64,000 nt of DNA from Porphyrobacter sp. AAP82 (lineage in GTDB: Bacteria; Pseudomonadota; Alphaproteobacteria; Sphingomonadales; Sphingomonadaceae), in NCBI RefSeq assembly GCF_000331285.1, contig NZ_ANFX01000013.1, forward strand, positions 62,001 through 126,000, in the 5' to 3' direction. The notes below the pieces were generated by a model. It was not told where the DNA came from. It saw nothing but the letters and a program-made list of their open reading frames with translations, and did no database searches. The position numbers and the translations under genes were made by a program. Shown in pieces: positions 1-8,550 of this stretch. Within the stretch, counting starts at the first letter, position 1. Each line of letters opens with the position of its first letter.

Positions 1-909
1 GCGACCCTCAAGCTCGCCAACCAGCGCGAGGCCGCCGTCCCCCACGCCCCCGTGCTGATCGCGGGCGGAGAGGACTTTACGATCCGCGACGCGCTGCCCA
101 TCGCCGATCCGGCGCTGGACCTCGGCAACCCCTTGAAGGGCCCGTTCAAGGCGGTCAGCCTCGACTGGGCCGAGACCGCCGCCGCAGCGCTGGAACTGGC
201 GCGGATCGCAGGCATCCTCCCCGCCTTCATGGTGAACGCCGAAGCCGCAGGCGAGGCGCTGCCCGTCGCGCTCGGCGATCTGGCCGCCTATACCAACGCG
301 GGCGCGCTGAAGATCGTCACCCGCGCGCGCCTGCCGGTATCGGCCTATGAGGATGCCGAAATCGTCGCCTTCCGCTCCGCTGCGGACCTGCGCGAACATG
401 TCGCGCTCGTCATCGGCAAGCAGTCAGGCGACCGCCAGCCCTTGGTGCGGCTCCATTCGGAGTGCCTGACCGGCGACATCCTCGGCAGCCTCAAATGCGA
501 CTGCGGCCCGCAATTGGACGCCGCGCTCCATGCGATGGCGCACGAGGCGCGCAACGGGGACTCCGGGTGGGGCATCCTCCTCTACATGCGGCAGGAGGGA
601 CGCGGGATCGGCCTCATCAACAAGCTGCGCGCCTACCGCTTGCAGGATCAGGGGTTCGATACCGTCGAGGCCAATCAGCGCCTCGGCCTGCCCGATGAAG
701 CGCGCGATTTTCCGGTGGCGGCGCGGATGCTGGAACTGCTGGGAGCGGGCACCATTCGCCTGCTCACCAACAACCCGGCCAAGGTGCGCGCGCTCGAGGC
801 GGCGGGGATCACGGTGAGCGAACGCGTGCCGCACCAGCTCCCCGAAAACCCCCACAATGCCCGCTATCTGGCGACCAAGCGGGATCGCTCGGGGCATCTG
901 CTGTTCTGA
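1..909 (+). CDS. ribA: GTP cyclohydrolase II, 5' end outside the window
   Basis: Opens the imidazole ring of GTP to start riboflavin synthesis in the cytoplasm. The reading frame is open from base 1, so the start lies upstream; a GTG at 52 is an unlikely start because coding continues before it. The zinc site is visible around 455-510 (SECLTGDILGSLKCDCG, three Cys), followed by the catalytic and GTP-binding stretch YMRQEGRGIGLINKLRAY (592-645) and the TNNPAKV motif near the end. There is no DHBP-synthase (ribB) domain in the visible part. The N-terminal ~100 visible residues do not match the core enzyme and resemble the extra N-terminal domain of alphaproteobacterial RibA. Confidence 0.93.
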   Translation, partial: ATLKLANQREAAVPHAPVLIAGGEDFTIRDALPIADPALDLGNPLKGPFKAVSLDWAETAAAALELARIAGILPAFMVNAEAAGEALPVALGDLAAYTNAGALKIVTRARLPVSAYEDAEIVAFRSAADLREHVALVIGKQSGDRQPLVRLHSECLTGDILGSLKCDCGPQLDAALHAMAHEARNGDSGWGILLYMRQEGRGIGLINKLRAYRLQDQGFDTVEANQRLGLPDEARDFPVAARMLELLGAGTIRLLTNNPAKVRALEAAGITVSERVPHQLPENPHNARYLATKRDRSGHLLF

Positions 910-1185
910 GGTGCGTCACCGTGGGGCGGCAAATCGTGGACCGGCCCGAAAGAGACGCTCTCCCGCCTTCGTCACCGCGTGCCGGACATCGGGTGACGGG
1001 GAGGGGGCGGCACCTCCCCACCCACTTGCCGCCCACCGGACAGCCCATCGGCATGCCCGAAAGCGGTCGTGCCGCTCGCTTTCCTACAGGCCGGTAAAGC
1101 GTTACGCTCGCGGCGCTCTTTCCCATTGTCGATGCCCCGCACGCACATCCGCACACCCGATCATGCGGCGAAAACGCGCGAACAT
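910..1185. other. Intergenic region without a recognisable gene
   Basis: About 275 bases between the ribA stop and the 91-bp repeat. The stretch is GC-rich and contains short open frames that look like chance. I see no clear promoter, hairpin with a T-run, or conserved protein. The minus-strand gene ending at 1342 and ribA face each other across this gap and the repeat that follows. Confidence 0.5.
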
Positions 1186-1276
1186 GTGTGAACTTCGTTT
1201 TTACCCCGCAACCGGCTGAAAGGCTTGCGGAAATCCTGTAGGATTGCAGGTTTTGCAATGTGAACTTCGTGAACTT
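1186..1276. repeat. Dispersed 91-bp intergenic repeat, copy 1
   Basis: This 91-base segment recurs at 37339-37429 with equal length and about 78 of 91 positions identical by eye. It begins and ends with TGTGAACTTCG, the end carrying the tandem form TGTGAACTTCGTGAACTT, and holds a central small hairpin (AATCC-TGTA-GGATT). Both copies lie just 3' of a minus-strand CDS. Differences cluster in one eight-base block. It does not look coding. It could be a REP-like element, a mobile-element remnant or a 3' UTR motif. Confidence 0.8.
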
Positions 1277-1341
1277 CGCAAGAGTGTTGCGCGCGCCATG
1301 CCCGCAGGGCAGAGCCTGCCGCCTGCGGGCTGGCGCAAGCC

Positions 1342-2295
1342 TCAGCGCTGCTCGTACTGCTTGATCCCGCCCGCGATGCGGTTGCCCTGCATCACCACGC
1401 GGCTGCCGGTCCAGTCGGCGAGGAACACGCTGCTGCGGGTGAGGCCGGGGACGAAGCGGGCCTCGTTGTCCTCGACCTTGAGGCCTTCGGAGGTGTGGAG
1501 CAGGTCTTCCGCGCCCAGCGCGATGAAGGCCGAGTAGTTCTCCTTGTCGCGCCCCTGGACGAACCAGTTGTCGGCGATCCGGCCGATGCTGCCTGCGGGC
1601 AGGTCGATCATGTAGTTGGTCGCCTTGCCGTTCGCATCGTCGAAGCTGTTGTTCTCGATCGCCACTTCCTTCGAACGCGCCTTGACGTAGTGGCCGCCCA
1701 TGCCGCGCTCGAAGCGGCTCTCGCGCACGGTCAGCGAGCCGTAATTGCCGATGTAGATCGAATGCGCGCAGCCCGCGGAGTTCTCGCAGGTGCCAAGCCC
1801 GGTGAAGGTCGAGCGGGTGATGTAGATGCGGCCCTGCGGATCGTCGGCGGTGAGGATGCCCTGCTGGCTGTTCTCGAAGCGCGCATAGGCGACGTTGAGG
1901 GCGCCTTTCTCCAGACGGATGCCTGCGCCGTTGCCATCGGCGACGCGCAGGTTGGCAAAGGTGATGCCGCGGATTTCCGCGCCCAGCCCGCGCAGCACGA
2001 AGGCGGCCTTGCCCTCGCACGACCGTGCGGTGAAGGTGACGCTGCCCGGCTGGGGCGCCTCGTAGACGATCACGCCCGCCTCCTGCACCGCGCATTGGCG
2101 ATAGGTGCCCGGCTGGATGCGGATCGTGCTGCGCCCGTTGCCGATCGCGTCGACCGCTTCCTGGAGCGTGCCGAAGCTCTGGCCGGTCTCGGCCACGGTG
2201 AAGGCTTCGGGCACCGGCTGGGCGACCAGCACGGCGGTGGGCACCAGCATGGCGGCGGCGAGCGCGTTGAGCGCGAAGGAGGGCTTGCGGGTCAT
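1342..2295 (-). CDS. Exported right-handed beta-helix protein
   Basis: Product of about 317 residues with an N-terminal signal peptide (MTRKPSFALNALAAAMLVPT..). The body has the irregular short beta-strand pattern of pectate-lyase-like right-handed helices: phrases such as GITFANLRV, NVAYARFENS, IYITRSTF, LTVRESRFERG and VAIENNSFDD recur about every 22-28 residues. No pectate-lyase active site is obvious, so substrate and activity are unknown. A TTG at 2319 would add eight residues; the ATG at 2295 gives a better signal peptide. The 91-bp repeat copy follows its stop codon by about 65 bases. Confidence 0.8.
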   Translation of the reverse strand: MTRKPSFALNALAAAMLVPTAVLVAQPVPEAFTVAETGQSFGTLQEAVDAIGNGRSTIRIQPGTYRQCAVQEAGVIVYEAPQPGSVTFTARSCEGKAAFVLRGLGAEIRGITFANLRVADGNGAGIRLEKGALNVAYARFENSQQGILTADDPQGRIYITRSTFTGLGTCENSAGCAHSIYIGNYGSLTVRESRFERGMGGHYVKARSKEVAIENNSFDDANGKATNYMIDLPAGSIGRIADNWFVQGRDKENYSAFIALGAEDLLHTSEGLKVEDNEARFVPGLTRSSVFLADWTGSRVVMQGNRIAGGIKQYEQR

Positions 2296-2440
2296 GACGC
2301 GGGCGATTCTACGCGCCAATGGTTAAGGCACCATTTGCCGCTTGGCGGCGGGGGCAAGCCGCGGCTAAACCCGTGTCCGAAGCGGGCCGGGCCATGCGCG
2401 CCCTTTGCGCCCCGCACATTCGAGAGGAGAGAACCCCGCC

Positions 2441-2734
2441 ATGCGCAAGATCGCATCCCTTGTTGTTCTGGCAGCCACCAGCCTGACGCTGGCCGGCTGC
2501 GGCAGCGCCGATGACGCCTCGACCGAGGCGAGCGCCGACACGGTCGAAATGCCCGCCGACAGCGCGCTGGAGCCGGTCAGCGATGTGCCCGTCGCCGATC
2601 CGTCCGCGACCGCGACCGATGCGCCCGAACCCGCCGTGCCCGAACCGGGCGCGACTGCCGCCGGCGATGCGGGGGCGGCGGTTGCCGCCAAGGCGCTCGA
2701 AGCCGCTGGCAAGGGCGAAGACGCGCCCGAATAG
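2441..2734 (+). CDS. Small acidic lipoprotein
   Basis: 97 residues, beginning MRKIASLVVLAATSLTLAGC, a classic lipobox (LAGC), so the mature protein should be lipid-anchored from the Cys. The rest is Ala, Asp, Glu and Pro rich with no recognised domain, suggesting a disordered tail. The start is set by a strong GAGAGGAGAGAA ribosome site ten bases upstream. An upstream in-frame start at 2405 would bury the signal peptide and is rejected. A second small lipoprotein follows 14 bases downstream, so the two are probably co-transcribed. Function unknown. Confidence 0.75.
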   Translation: MRKIASLVVLAATSLTLAGCGSADDASTEASADTVEMPADSALEPVSDVPVADPSATATDAPEPAVPEPGATAAGDAGAAVAAKALEAAGKGEDAPE

Positions 2735-2748
2735 GCCGCCCGCCCGCC

Positions 2749-2982
2749 ATGGCCCGCGCCCGATTGCTTGCCCTCGCCCTCACTCTCGCGCTCGCGGCCT
2801 GCGGGCGCGAGCAGGCGGCCGCGCCCGGCGCGGTCAGCCCGGGCGAGGCCAAGACGCTCGACGAGGCCGCGCAGATGCTCGACGAGCGCCGCCTCCCGCC
2901 CGAAGCGCTGCCGACCGATCCGCCGCCCGCAACCCCCGCGCCTGCCGAAATGACAGGCGACGCCGCCGCGGCCCGCCGTTAG
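2749..2982 (+). CDS. Small lipoprotein, hypothetical
   Basis: 77 residues with signal peptide and lipobox (MARARLLALALTLALAAC). The mature part is short and rich in Ala, Pro and Glu, and includes the segment KTLDEAAQMLDERRLPPEALP, which may form one helix. It sits between another small lipoprotein and an acyl-CoA dehydrogenase gene. No family recognised. The clear lipobox and codon pattern support a real gene, but composition bias makes chance coding possible. Confidence 0.6.
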   Translation: MARARLLALALTLALAACGREQAAAPGAVSPGEAKTLDEAAQMLDERRLPPEALPTDPPPATPAPAEMTGDAAAARR

Positions 2983-3020
2983 GCGGGCGAGGCGCGCGCT
3001 ATCTCAAGGATGCCCACACC

Positions 3021-4220
3021 ATGAACGCCCCCGCCCATCTCGCCGCGCCCGCCATCCCGGGCATGGATGAAGAGAGCTTCGAACAATTCGCCGAGCAGCT
3101 CGCCCGCTATGTCCGCGAACGCCTGATCCCCGCCGAAGCGCAGGTGATCGCCGAAGACCGCGTGCCCGAGGATATCGTGGGCGAGATGCGCGAGATGGGC
3201 CTGTTCGGCCTTTCCGTGCCTGAGGAATATGGCGGCGCGGGGCTCAACATGACGCAATATGCCCGCGTCGTGAACATCATGGCCTATGCCGCGCCCGCCT
3301 ACCGCTCGATCTTCTCGATCAATGTCGGGATGTTCGCGAGCGCGCTGAAGAACGGCGCTACCGAGGCGCAGAAGGCCGAATGGTTTCCCAGGGTCGCCGA
3401 GGGCCGCATCGCGTGCTTTGGCCTGACCGAACCGGGCTCGGGGAGCGATTCTGCCGCAATGGCGACCACCGCCACCCCCGATCCCGATGGCAACGGGTGG
3501 ATCTTGAACGGCACCAAGCGCTACATCACCAACGCGCCCTACGCCGATGTCGCGCTGATCATGGCGCGCACCAACAAAGAAGCGCTGCCCAAGAACGCGC
3601 ATGTCAGCGCCTTTCTGGTGCCGATGGACAGCCCCGGCATCTCGCGCGGCAGCCCCGACAAGAAGATGGGCCAGTCGGGCTCGCACATCTGCGACATCAT
3701 GCTCGACGATGTGCGCGTGCCGGGCGACGCGCTGCTCGGCGGAGAGACCGGCAAGGGCTTCGTCTTCGCCATGAAGAGCCTCGACAACGGCCGCATCAGC
3801 GTCGGCGCGGCGGCGACCGGCTATGCGCGCCGCGCGCTGGATTCGGCGCTGCGCTATGCCAACGAGCGCAAGGCTTTCGGCGAGCCGATCGCCAACTTCC
3901 AGCTGATCCAGCAGATGCTCGCCGACAGCGAGATCGAGATCTACGCGGCCGAGGCGATGATGAAGGATGTGACCGCGCGCGCCGACCGGGGCGAGAACAT
4001 CCTTGTGAAGGCCGCCGCCTTCAAGGTCTTCGCGAGCGAAATGTGCGGCCGCGTGGTCGACCGCGTGGTGCAGATCTATGGCGGCGCGGGCTACCTCGCC
4101 GAATACGACGCCGAACGCTTCTTCCGCGATGCGCGCATCTACCGCATCTACGAAGGCACGACGCAGATCCTCCAGCTCCAGATCGCCAAGCACATGCTGC
4201 GCGAGTGGAAAGATGCTTGA
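3021..4220 (+). CDS. Acyl-CoA dehydrogenase
   Basis: FAD-dependent alpha,beta-dehydrogenation of an acyl-CoA. The 399-residue length is typical. Visible landmarks: the helical N-terminal domain (residues ~15-125), CFGLTEPGSGSD and ITNAPYADV in the middle FAD-binding beta domain, and in the C-terminal helical domain RKAFGEPIANFQ, QIYGGAGYLAEY and IYRIYEGTTQI, whose Glu is at the position of the catalytic base in most family members. It heads a cluster with a CoA-transferase, thiolase and hydratase, suggesting degradation of a specific acid rather than general beta-oxidation. A GGGGCC/GGCCCC hairpin at 4260-4275 separates it from the next gene. Confidence 0.93.
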   Translation: MNAPAHLAAPAIPGMDEESFEQFAEQLARYVRERLIPAEAQVIAEDRVPEDIVGEMREMGLFGLSVPEEYGGAGLNMTQYARVVNIMAYAAPAYRSIFSINVGMFASALKNGATEAQKAEWFPRVAEGRIACFGLTEPGSGSDSAAMATTATPDPDGNGWILNGTKRYITNAPYADVALIMARTNKEALPKNAHVSAFLVPMDSPGISRGSPDKKMGQSGSHICDIMLDDVRVPGDALLGGETGKGFVFAMKSLDNGRISVGAAATGYARRALDSALRYANERKAFGEPIANFQLIQQMLADSEIEIYAAEAMMKDVTARADRGENILVKAAAFKVFASEMCGRVVDRVVQIYGGAGYLAEYDAERFFRDARIYRIYEGTTQILQLQIAKHMLREWKDA

Positions 4221-4364
4221 TCTTCCGCAGCCCATCCGTGCTGCGAAATCCTCGCTCATGGGGCCTGAAGGCCCCGTCGCTGCGGGCGGGCGCCGGAACT
4301 CTTTGGCGCCCTTGCGGCCCTGCGGGCCGATGCAGCGCGTTTAGTAAGGTTGGCCCCCAGTTTT

Positions 4365-5597
4365 ATGTATAACCTCCTCTCCGACCTCTCGATCGTCGAA
4401 GTCTCCAGCTTCGTCGCCTCGCCCACCGCGGGGCTTTACTGCGCGCAGCTGGGCGCGGAGGTGATCCGGGTCGACCACAAGGCAGGCGGGCTCGATTACA
4501 ACCGCTACATGCTGACCGCCGAGGGGCGCTCGCTCTCGTGGGAGAACCTGAACCGCGCCAAAAAATCGGTCTCGCTCGATCTGCAATCCCCCGAGGGGCG
4601 CGAGCTGCTGGTGGAGCTGGCGGGGGCGGTGGGCCAGTGCATCACCAACCTGCCCGAACAGTCCTTCCTCAGCCACGCCGCCATGCAGGCCAGGCGCGCC
4701 GACATGATCTCCCTTCGCGTCATGGGCTGGCATGACGGACGCCAGGCGATGGACTTCACCGTCAACGCGGCCGCCGGATACCCCTTGATGTGCGGGCCCG
4801 AGGACTGGGACCCGGCGACCGCCCCGCCGGTCAACCAGGTGCTGCCCGCGTGGGACTTCATCACCGGGGCCTATGGTGCCTTCGCCATGCTCGCAGCGCT
4901 GCGCCACCGCGACCGCACGGGCGAGGGCAGCGAGGTGCGCCTGCCCTTGGGCGACGTCGCGATCGGCACCATGGCCAATGCCGGATTGCTCGCCGAAGTG
5001 CTCTATCGCGGGGGAGACCGCGAGCGATTGGGCAATGCGATCTGGGGCGCGTTCGGGCGGGACTTCCGCAGCCGGGACGGGGTGCGCTTCATGGTCGCCG
5101 CGCTCACCCCCAAGCAGTGGAGCGGGCTGGTCAAGGCCTTCGGGGTCGAGCACGGCATCGCTGCGCTCGAAGCCGAACATGGCGTCCGCTTCGCCGACAG
5201 GGATACCCCGCGCTTCAATCACCGCCACGCGCTGTTCGCCCTGTTCCAGAGCGCGGCGGACACGATGGACTATGCGACGCTCGAGGCGCGCATGGCCGCC
5301 GAGGCCTGCACCTTCGAGCGCTATCGCACTGCCTACGAGGCCGCCAACGATCCGGTGCTGGTGGCAGGCAACCCGCTGTTCGGCCCTGCCCCTGCCAACC
5401 CCTCGGGCTTCGAATACCCCGCGACCCGCAGCTTCGCCAACCTCCCGGGCCGCGACGCGGGCGACCCGGCCCCCGCCCCCTACCTCGGCGAACATTCCGA
5501 GGAAGTGCTGGCCGAAAAGCTCGGGCTTTCCTCCGGCGCCATCGGCAAGCTGGTCGATGCGGGGACGGTGGCTCTTTCAGACAAGGACAAGACATGA
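4365..5597 (+). CDS. Family III CoA-transferase (CaiB/BaiF type)
   Basis: Probably moves CoA between carboxylic acids. About 410 residues, the usual size. The N-terminus (LSDLSIVEVSSFVASPTAGLYCAQLGAEVIRVD) is the typical Rossmann-like CoA-binding start, and LPAWDFITGAYGAFAML near residue 165 carries the Asp expected for the acyl-enzyme intermediate. Start taken as ATG 4365; TTG 4350 is possible. Its stop overlaps the thiolase start (ATGA). The linker position usually rich in Gly is rather plain (LISLRVMGWHDG), so substrate cannot be named. Confidence 0.88.
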   Translation: MYNLLSDLSIVEVSSFVASPTAGLYCAQLGAEVIRVDHKAGGLDYNRYMLTAEGRSLSWENLNRAKKSVSLDLQSPEGRELLVELAGAVGQCITNLPEQSFLSHAAMQARRADMISLRVMGWHDGRQAMDFTVNAAAGYPLMCGPEDWDPATAPPVNQVLPAWDFITGAYGAFAMLAALRHRDRTGEGSEVRLPLGDVAIGTMANAGLLAEVLYRGGDRERLGNAIWGAFGRDFRSRDGVRFMVAALTPKQWSGLVKAFGVEHGIAALEAEHGVRFADRDTPRFNHRHALFALFQSAADTMDYATLEARMAAEACTFERYRTAYEAANDPVLVAGNPLFGPAPANPSGFEYPATRSFANLPGRDAGDPAPAPYLGEHSEEVLAEKLGLSSGAIGKLVDAGTVALSDKDKT

Positions 5598-6835
5598 CCA
5601 GACGCCCGGAAAATCGCAGGGCCGCCATCGTTTCGCCCCTGCGCACCCCGGTGGGCAAGTTCCTCGGCGGGCTTTCGAGCATGAACGCGGGCCAGCTTGG
5701 CGCGGTGATCCTCAAGGCCTTGATCGAACGTTCCGGCATCGATCCGGCGCGGGTCGATGACGTGGTGTTCTCGCAAGGTTACGGCAATGGCGAGGCGCCC
5801 GCGATCGGCCACTGGAGCTGGCTTGCCGCAGGCCTGCCCATCGAAGTCCCCGGCTTCCAGCTTGACCGGCGCTGCGGATCGGGCGTGCAGGCGGTGGCGA
5901 CGGCGGCGATGATGGTCGAGACCGGGATGGCCGACGTGGTGGTCGCGGGCGGGGTCGAATCGATGTCGACCGTCGAGCACTACACCCTCGCCGCGCGCGG
6001 TGGTGTGCGGATGGGGGACATGGTGCTCCACGACCGCCTCAGCCGGGGGCGGGTGATGAGCCAGCCGGTCGAACGCTTCGGGGTCATCACCGGCATGATC
6101 GAGACCGCCGAAAACCTCGCCAAGGATTACGGCATTTCGCGCGAGGACGCCGATGCCTTCGCCGTCCGCTCGCACCAGAATGCGGCGCGGGCGTGGGCGG
6201 ACGGCAAGTTTGCCGAGCAGCTGGTCCCGGTCACCATCCCCACCCGCAAGGGCGACGCGCAAATCTTCGACCACGACGAGGGCTACCGGACCGACGCCAG
6301 CATGGAAACGCTCGGCAAGCTCGCCCCCATCGATGTGAAGCGTGACCCGCAAGCCATCGTCACCGCCGGCAATGCCAGCCAGCAGAACGACGCGGCGGCG
6401 GCCTGTCTGGTGGTCGCCGAGGACAAGCTGGAGGAATTGGGCCTCACCCCGATGCTGTGGTTCGGCGGCTGGGCGGCGGCGGGCTGCGATCCGGCGCGCA
6501 TGGGCATCGGCCCGGTGCCGGCGGTGGAGCGCCTGTTCGAACGGCGCGGCTACAGCTGGGACGATATCGGCCTTGTGGAACTCAACGAAGCCTTCGCCCC
6601 GCAGGTGCTCGCCGTGCTCAAGGGCTGGGGCTGGAGCGCGGACGACAGCCGCCGCGAGATCCTCAACGTCAATGGTTCAGGGATAAGCCTTGGCCACCCC
6701 ATCGGCGCGACCGGCGGGCGCATCCTTGCCGACATGGCGCACGAGATGCACCGGCGCGAGGTCCGCTACGGGCTGGAGACGATGTGCATCGGCGGCGGCC
6801 AGGGCATTGCCGCGGTGTTCGAGCGGGCGGCGTGA
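5594..6835 (+). CDS. Acetyl-CoA acyltransferase (thiolase)
   Basis: Cleaves a 3-ketoacyl-CoA, or condenses two acyl-CoAs. 413 residues. The acyl-accepting Cys lies in RRCGSGVQA (about residue 95), with GGVESMS following, NEAFAPQ, the His motif GHPIGATGGR, and the second Cys in MCIGGGQGIA near the end. It overlaps the CoA-transferase by four bases and the hydratase gene by four, so the three are probably translated from one message. It may serve the cluster's own substrate, or the PHA pathway whose reductase is elsewhere at 31313. Confidence 0.93.
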   Translation: MTRRPENRRAAIVSPLRTPVGKFLGGLSSMNAGQLGAVILKALIERSGIDPARVDDVVFSQGYGNGEAPAIGHWSWLAAGLPIEVPGFQLDRRCGSGVQAVATAAMMVETGMADVVVAGGVESMSTVEHYTLAARGGVRMGDMVLHDRLSRGRVMSQPVERFGVITGMIETAENLAKDYGISREDADAFAVRSHQNAARAWADGKFAEQLVPVTIPTRKGDAQIFDHDEGYRTDASMETLGKLAPIDVKRDPQAIVTAGNASQQNDAAAACLVVAEDKLEELGLTPMLWFGGWAAAGCDPARMGIGPVPAVERLFERRGYSWDDIGLVELNEAFAPQVLAVLKGWGWSADDSRREILNVNGSGISLGHPIGATGGRILADMAHEMHRREVRYGLETMCIGGGQGIAAVFERAA

Positions 6836-7692
6836 GCGACTTTTCGGCGTGGATCGGGCGCGAACAGCGCGCGGGCGACCGGCTGGATCAAGGGCTGGCG
6901 GAACGCTGGCTCGCCACCTTCGACCTTGCCCGCCCGCACCCGCCGGTCATGCCGCAGGGCATCCACTTCGCGCTCTGCACCCCCGAAGCGCCCACCGCGC
7001 GGCTCGGCCAGGACGGGCATCCCGCGCGTGACGACAGCGCCGACAGCTTCCTGCCCCCCTTCCTTATGCCGCGCCGGATGTGGGCTTCGAGCAAGATCGC
7101 CTTCCACGCCCCCATCGCCATCGGGGCGGTGATCGAACGGGTCAGCCGCGTCGCCTCGGTCAGCGAGAAGGAGGGCGGATCGGGCCGCCTCGCCTTTGTC
7201 GATGTCGAGCATGTCACCAAGGCCAATGGCACGATCGCGGTGATCGAGACCCAGACGCTGGTCTACCGCGAGGCCGCCGCGCCCGATGCGCCGCTTTCGC
7301 CTCCCCCGCCGGGGGAAGCGACGTTCGACCCTGCCGGGTGGGAGGCTGCCCGCGTGCTGATCCCCGACACGCGGCTGTTGTTCCGCTATTCGGCGCTGAC
7401 CTTCAACACCCACCGCATCCACTACGACGCGCCCTATGCAGAAGGGGTGGAGCGCTATCGCGGGCTGGTGGTCCACGGGCCCCTGACCGCGAGCCTGCTG
7501 CTGCAACTGGCGGCGCGCGAGCTGGGCGAGAACCGGCTGCGCAGCTTCGCCTTCCGCGGCCTCTCCCCCGCCATCGCGGGCGAGCCGCTGCACCTGGTGA
7601 TGCGCGCCCATCCGAATGGGGGCGAGGGTTACGAGCTGGCCGCGTTCGCCGGGGACGGCCGGCAGGTGACACAGGCGAGCGCGGGCATCTGA
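6832..7692 (+). CDS. Hotdog-fold acyl-CoA hydratase (MaoC/HTD2-like, mesaconyl-CoA hydratase type)
   Basis: 286 residues, two hotdog halves. The C-terminal half has the MaoC-like signature LLFRYSALTFNTHRIHYD and VVHGPLTASLLLQL, typical of the family including mesaconyl-C4-CoA hydratase and fungal HTD2. The N-terminal half (MPRRMWASSKIAFHAPIAIGAVIER) matches the paired non-catalytic domain. GTG start overlaps the thiolase stop (GTGA). Together with CoA-transferase, dehydrogenase and thiolase this suggests degradation of a branched or dicarboxylic acid; the exact substrate is inference. Confidence 0.82.
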   Translation: MSDFSAWIGREQRAGDRLDQGLAERWLATFDLARPHPPVMPQGIHFALCTPEAPTARLGQDGHPARDDSADSFLPPFLMPRRMWASSKIAFHAPIAIGAVIERVSRVASVSEKEGGSGRLAFVDVEHVTKANGTIAVIETQTLVYREAAAPDAPLSPPPPGEATFDPAGWEAARVLIPDTRLLFRYSALTFNTHRIHYDAPYAEGVERYRGLVVHGPLTASLLLQLAARELGENRLRSFAFRGLSPAIAGEPLHLVMRAHPNGGEGYELAAFAGDGRQVTQASAGI

Positions 7693-7723
7693 CCGCCCCT
7701 CCCGCAGGCGGGAGGGGAGCACT

Positions 7724-8497
7724 TCACCCCTCCCAATCGGCAATCGGCTTCAGCACCTTGTATTTCTCCTTCGCGGGCTTCCTGCCCAGGTCGGGAAAAT
7801 CGATAGCGTCGGGCTCCGCGTGCGTATCGGGGACGCGGCTGAGCAGATCGCGCAACAGCGTCAGCCGGCCTCGTCTCTGGTCGTTGAAATCGACCAGCGT
7901 CCACGGGGCGTGGCTGGTGTGGGTCGCCTTCAGCATCGCCTCGCGCGCCCTGGTGTAATCATCGTATTTTGCGCGGGCGGCGAGGTCGATGGGGGAGAGC
8001 TTCCAGCGCTTCAACGGATCATCGAGCCGTTCGCGCAGGCGCTCCTCCTGCTGCGCCTGATCGGCGGCGAGCCAGTATTTGAACAGCAGGATGCCGTCGT
8101 CGACCAGCAACTTTTCGAAGGCTGGCACGGCCTTCAGGAACGCCTCGACCTGCGCGTCATCGGCATAGCCCATCACCTTCTCGACGCCTGCGCGGTTGTA
8201 CCATGAACGGTCGAACAGCACGATCTCGCCCGCGGTGGGCAGGTGGGCGACGTAGCGCTGGAAATACCATTGGCCCAGCTCCGCCTCGGTCGGCTTGGAG
8301 AGCGCGACGGTGCGGCACTGGCGGGGGTTGAGGTCCTGCCGCACGGCGGTGATCGCGCCGCCCTTGCCCGCCGTATCGCGGCCCTCGAACAGCACCACCA
8401 CCCGGGCTCCGCTCGCCTTCACCCAGCGCGCCATGCTGACCAGTTCGAGCGTCAGCGGTGCGAGCGCCGCCTCGTATTCCTTGCGCTTCATGCCCAT
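7724..8497 (-). CDS. ppk2: Polyphosphate kinase 2 family protein
   Basis: Transfers phosphate between polyphosphate and a nucleotide, generally nucleoside diphosphate (class I). 257 residues, one domain. Visible motifs: Walker A FEGRDTAGKGGAI (about residue 38), Walker B-like VLFDRSWYNRAGVE (about 95) and the lid with RLDDPLKRWKLS. ATG 8497 is chosen because AGGAGG stands nine bases before it; an upstream ATG at 8548 lacks this. It is divergent from phhA with only about 50 bases between starts, so the two promoters must lie in that gap or inside the genes. Confidence 0.9.
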   Translation of the reverse strand: MGMKRKEYEAALAPLTLELVSMARWVKASGARVVVLFEGRDTAGKGGAITAVRQDLNPRQCRTVALSKPTEAELGQWYFQRYVAHLPTAGEIVLFDRSWYNRAGVEKVMGYADDAQVEAFLKAVPAFEKLLVDDGILLFKYWLAADQAQQEERLRERLDDPLKRWKLSPIDLAARAKYDDYTRAREAMLKATHTSHAPWTLVDFNDQRRGRLTLLRDLLSRVPDTHAEPDAIDFPDLGRKPAKEKYKVLKPIADWEG

Positions 8498-8550
8498 CGG
8501 GGGGCCCTCCTGTTTGTCCTTCGCGGGCCGAAGTAGTATCGCTTGCAACC

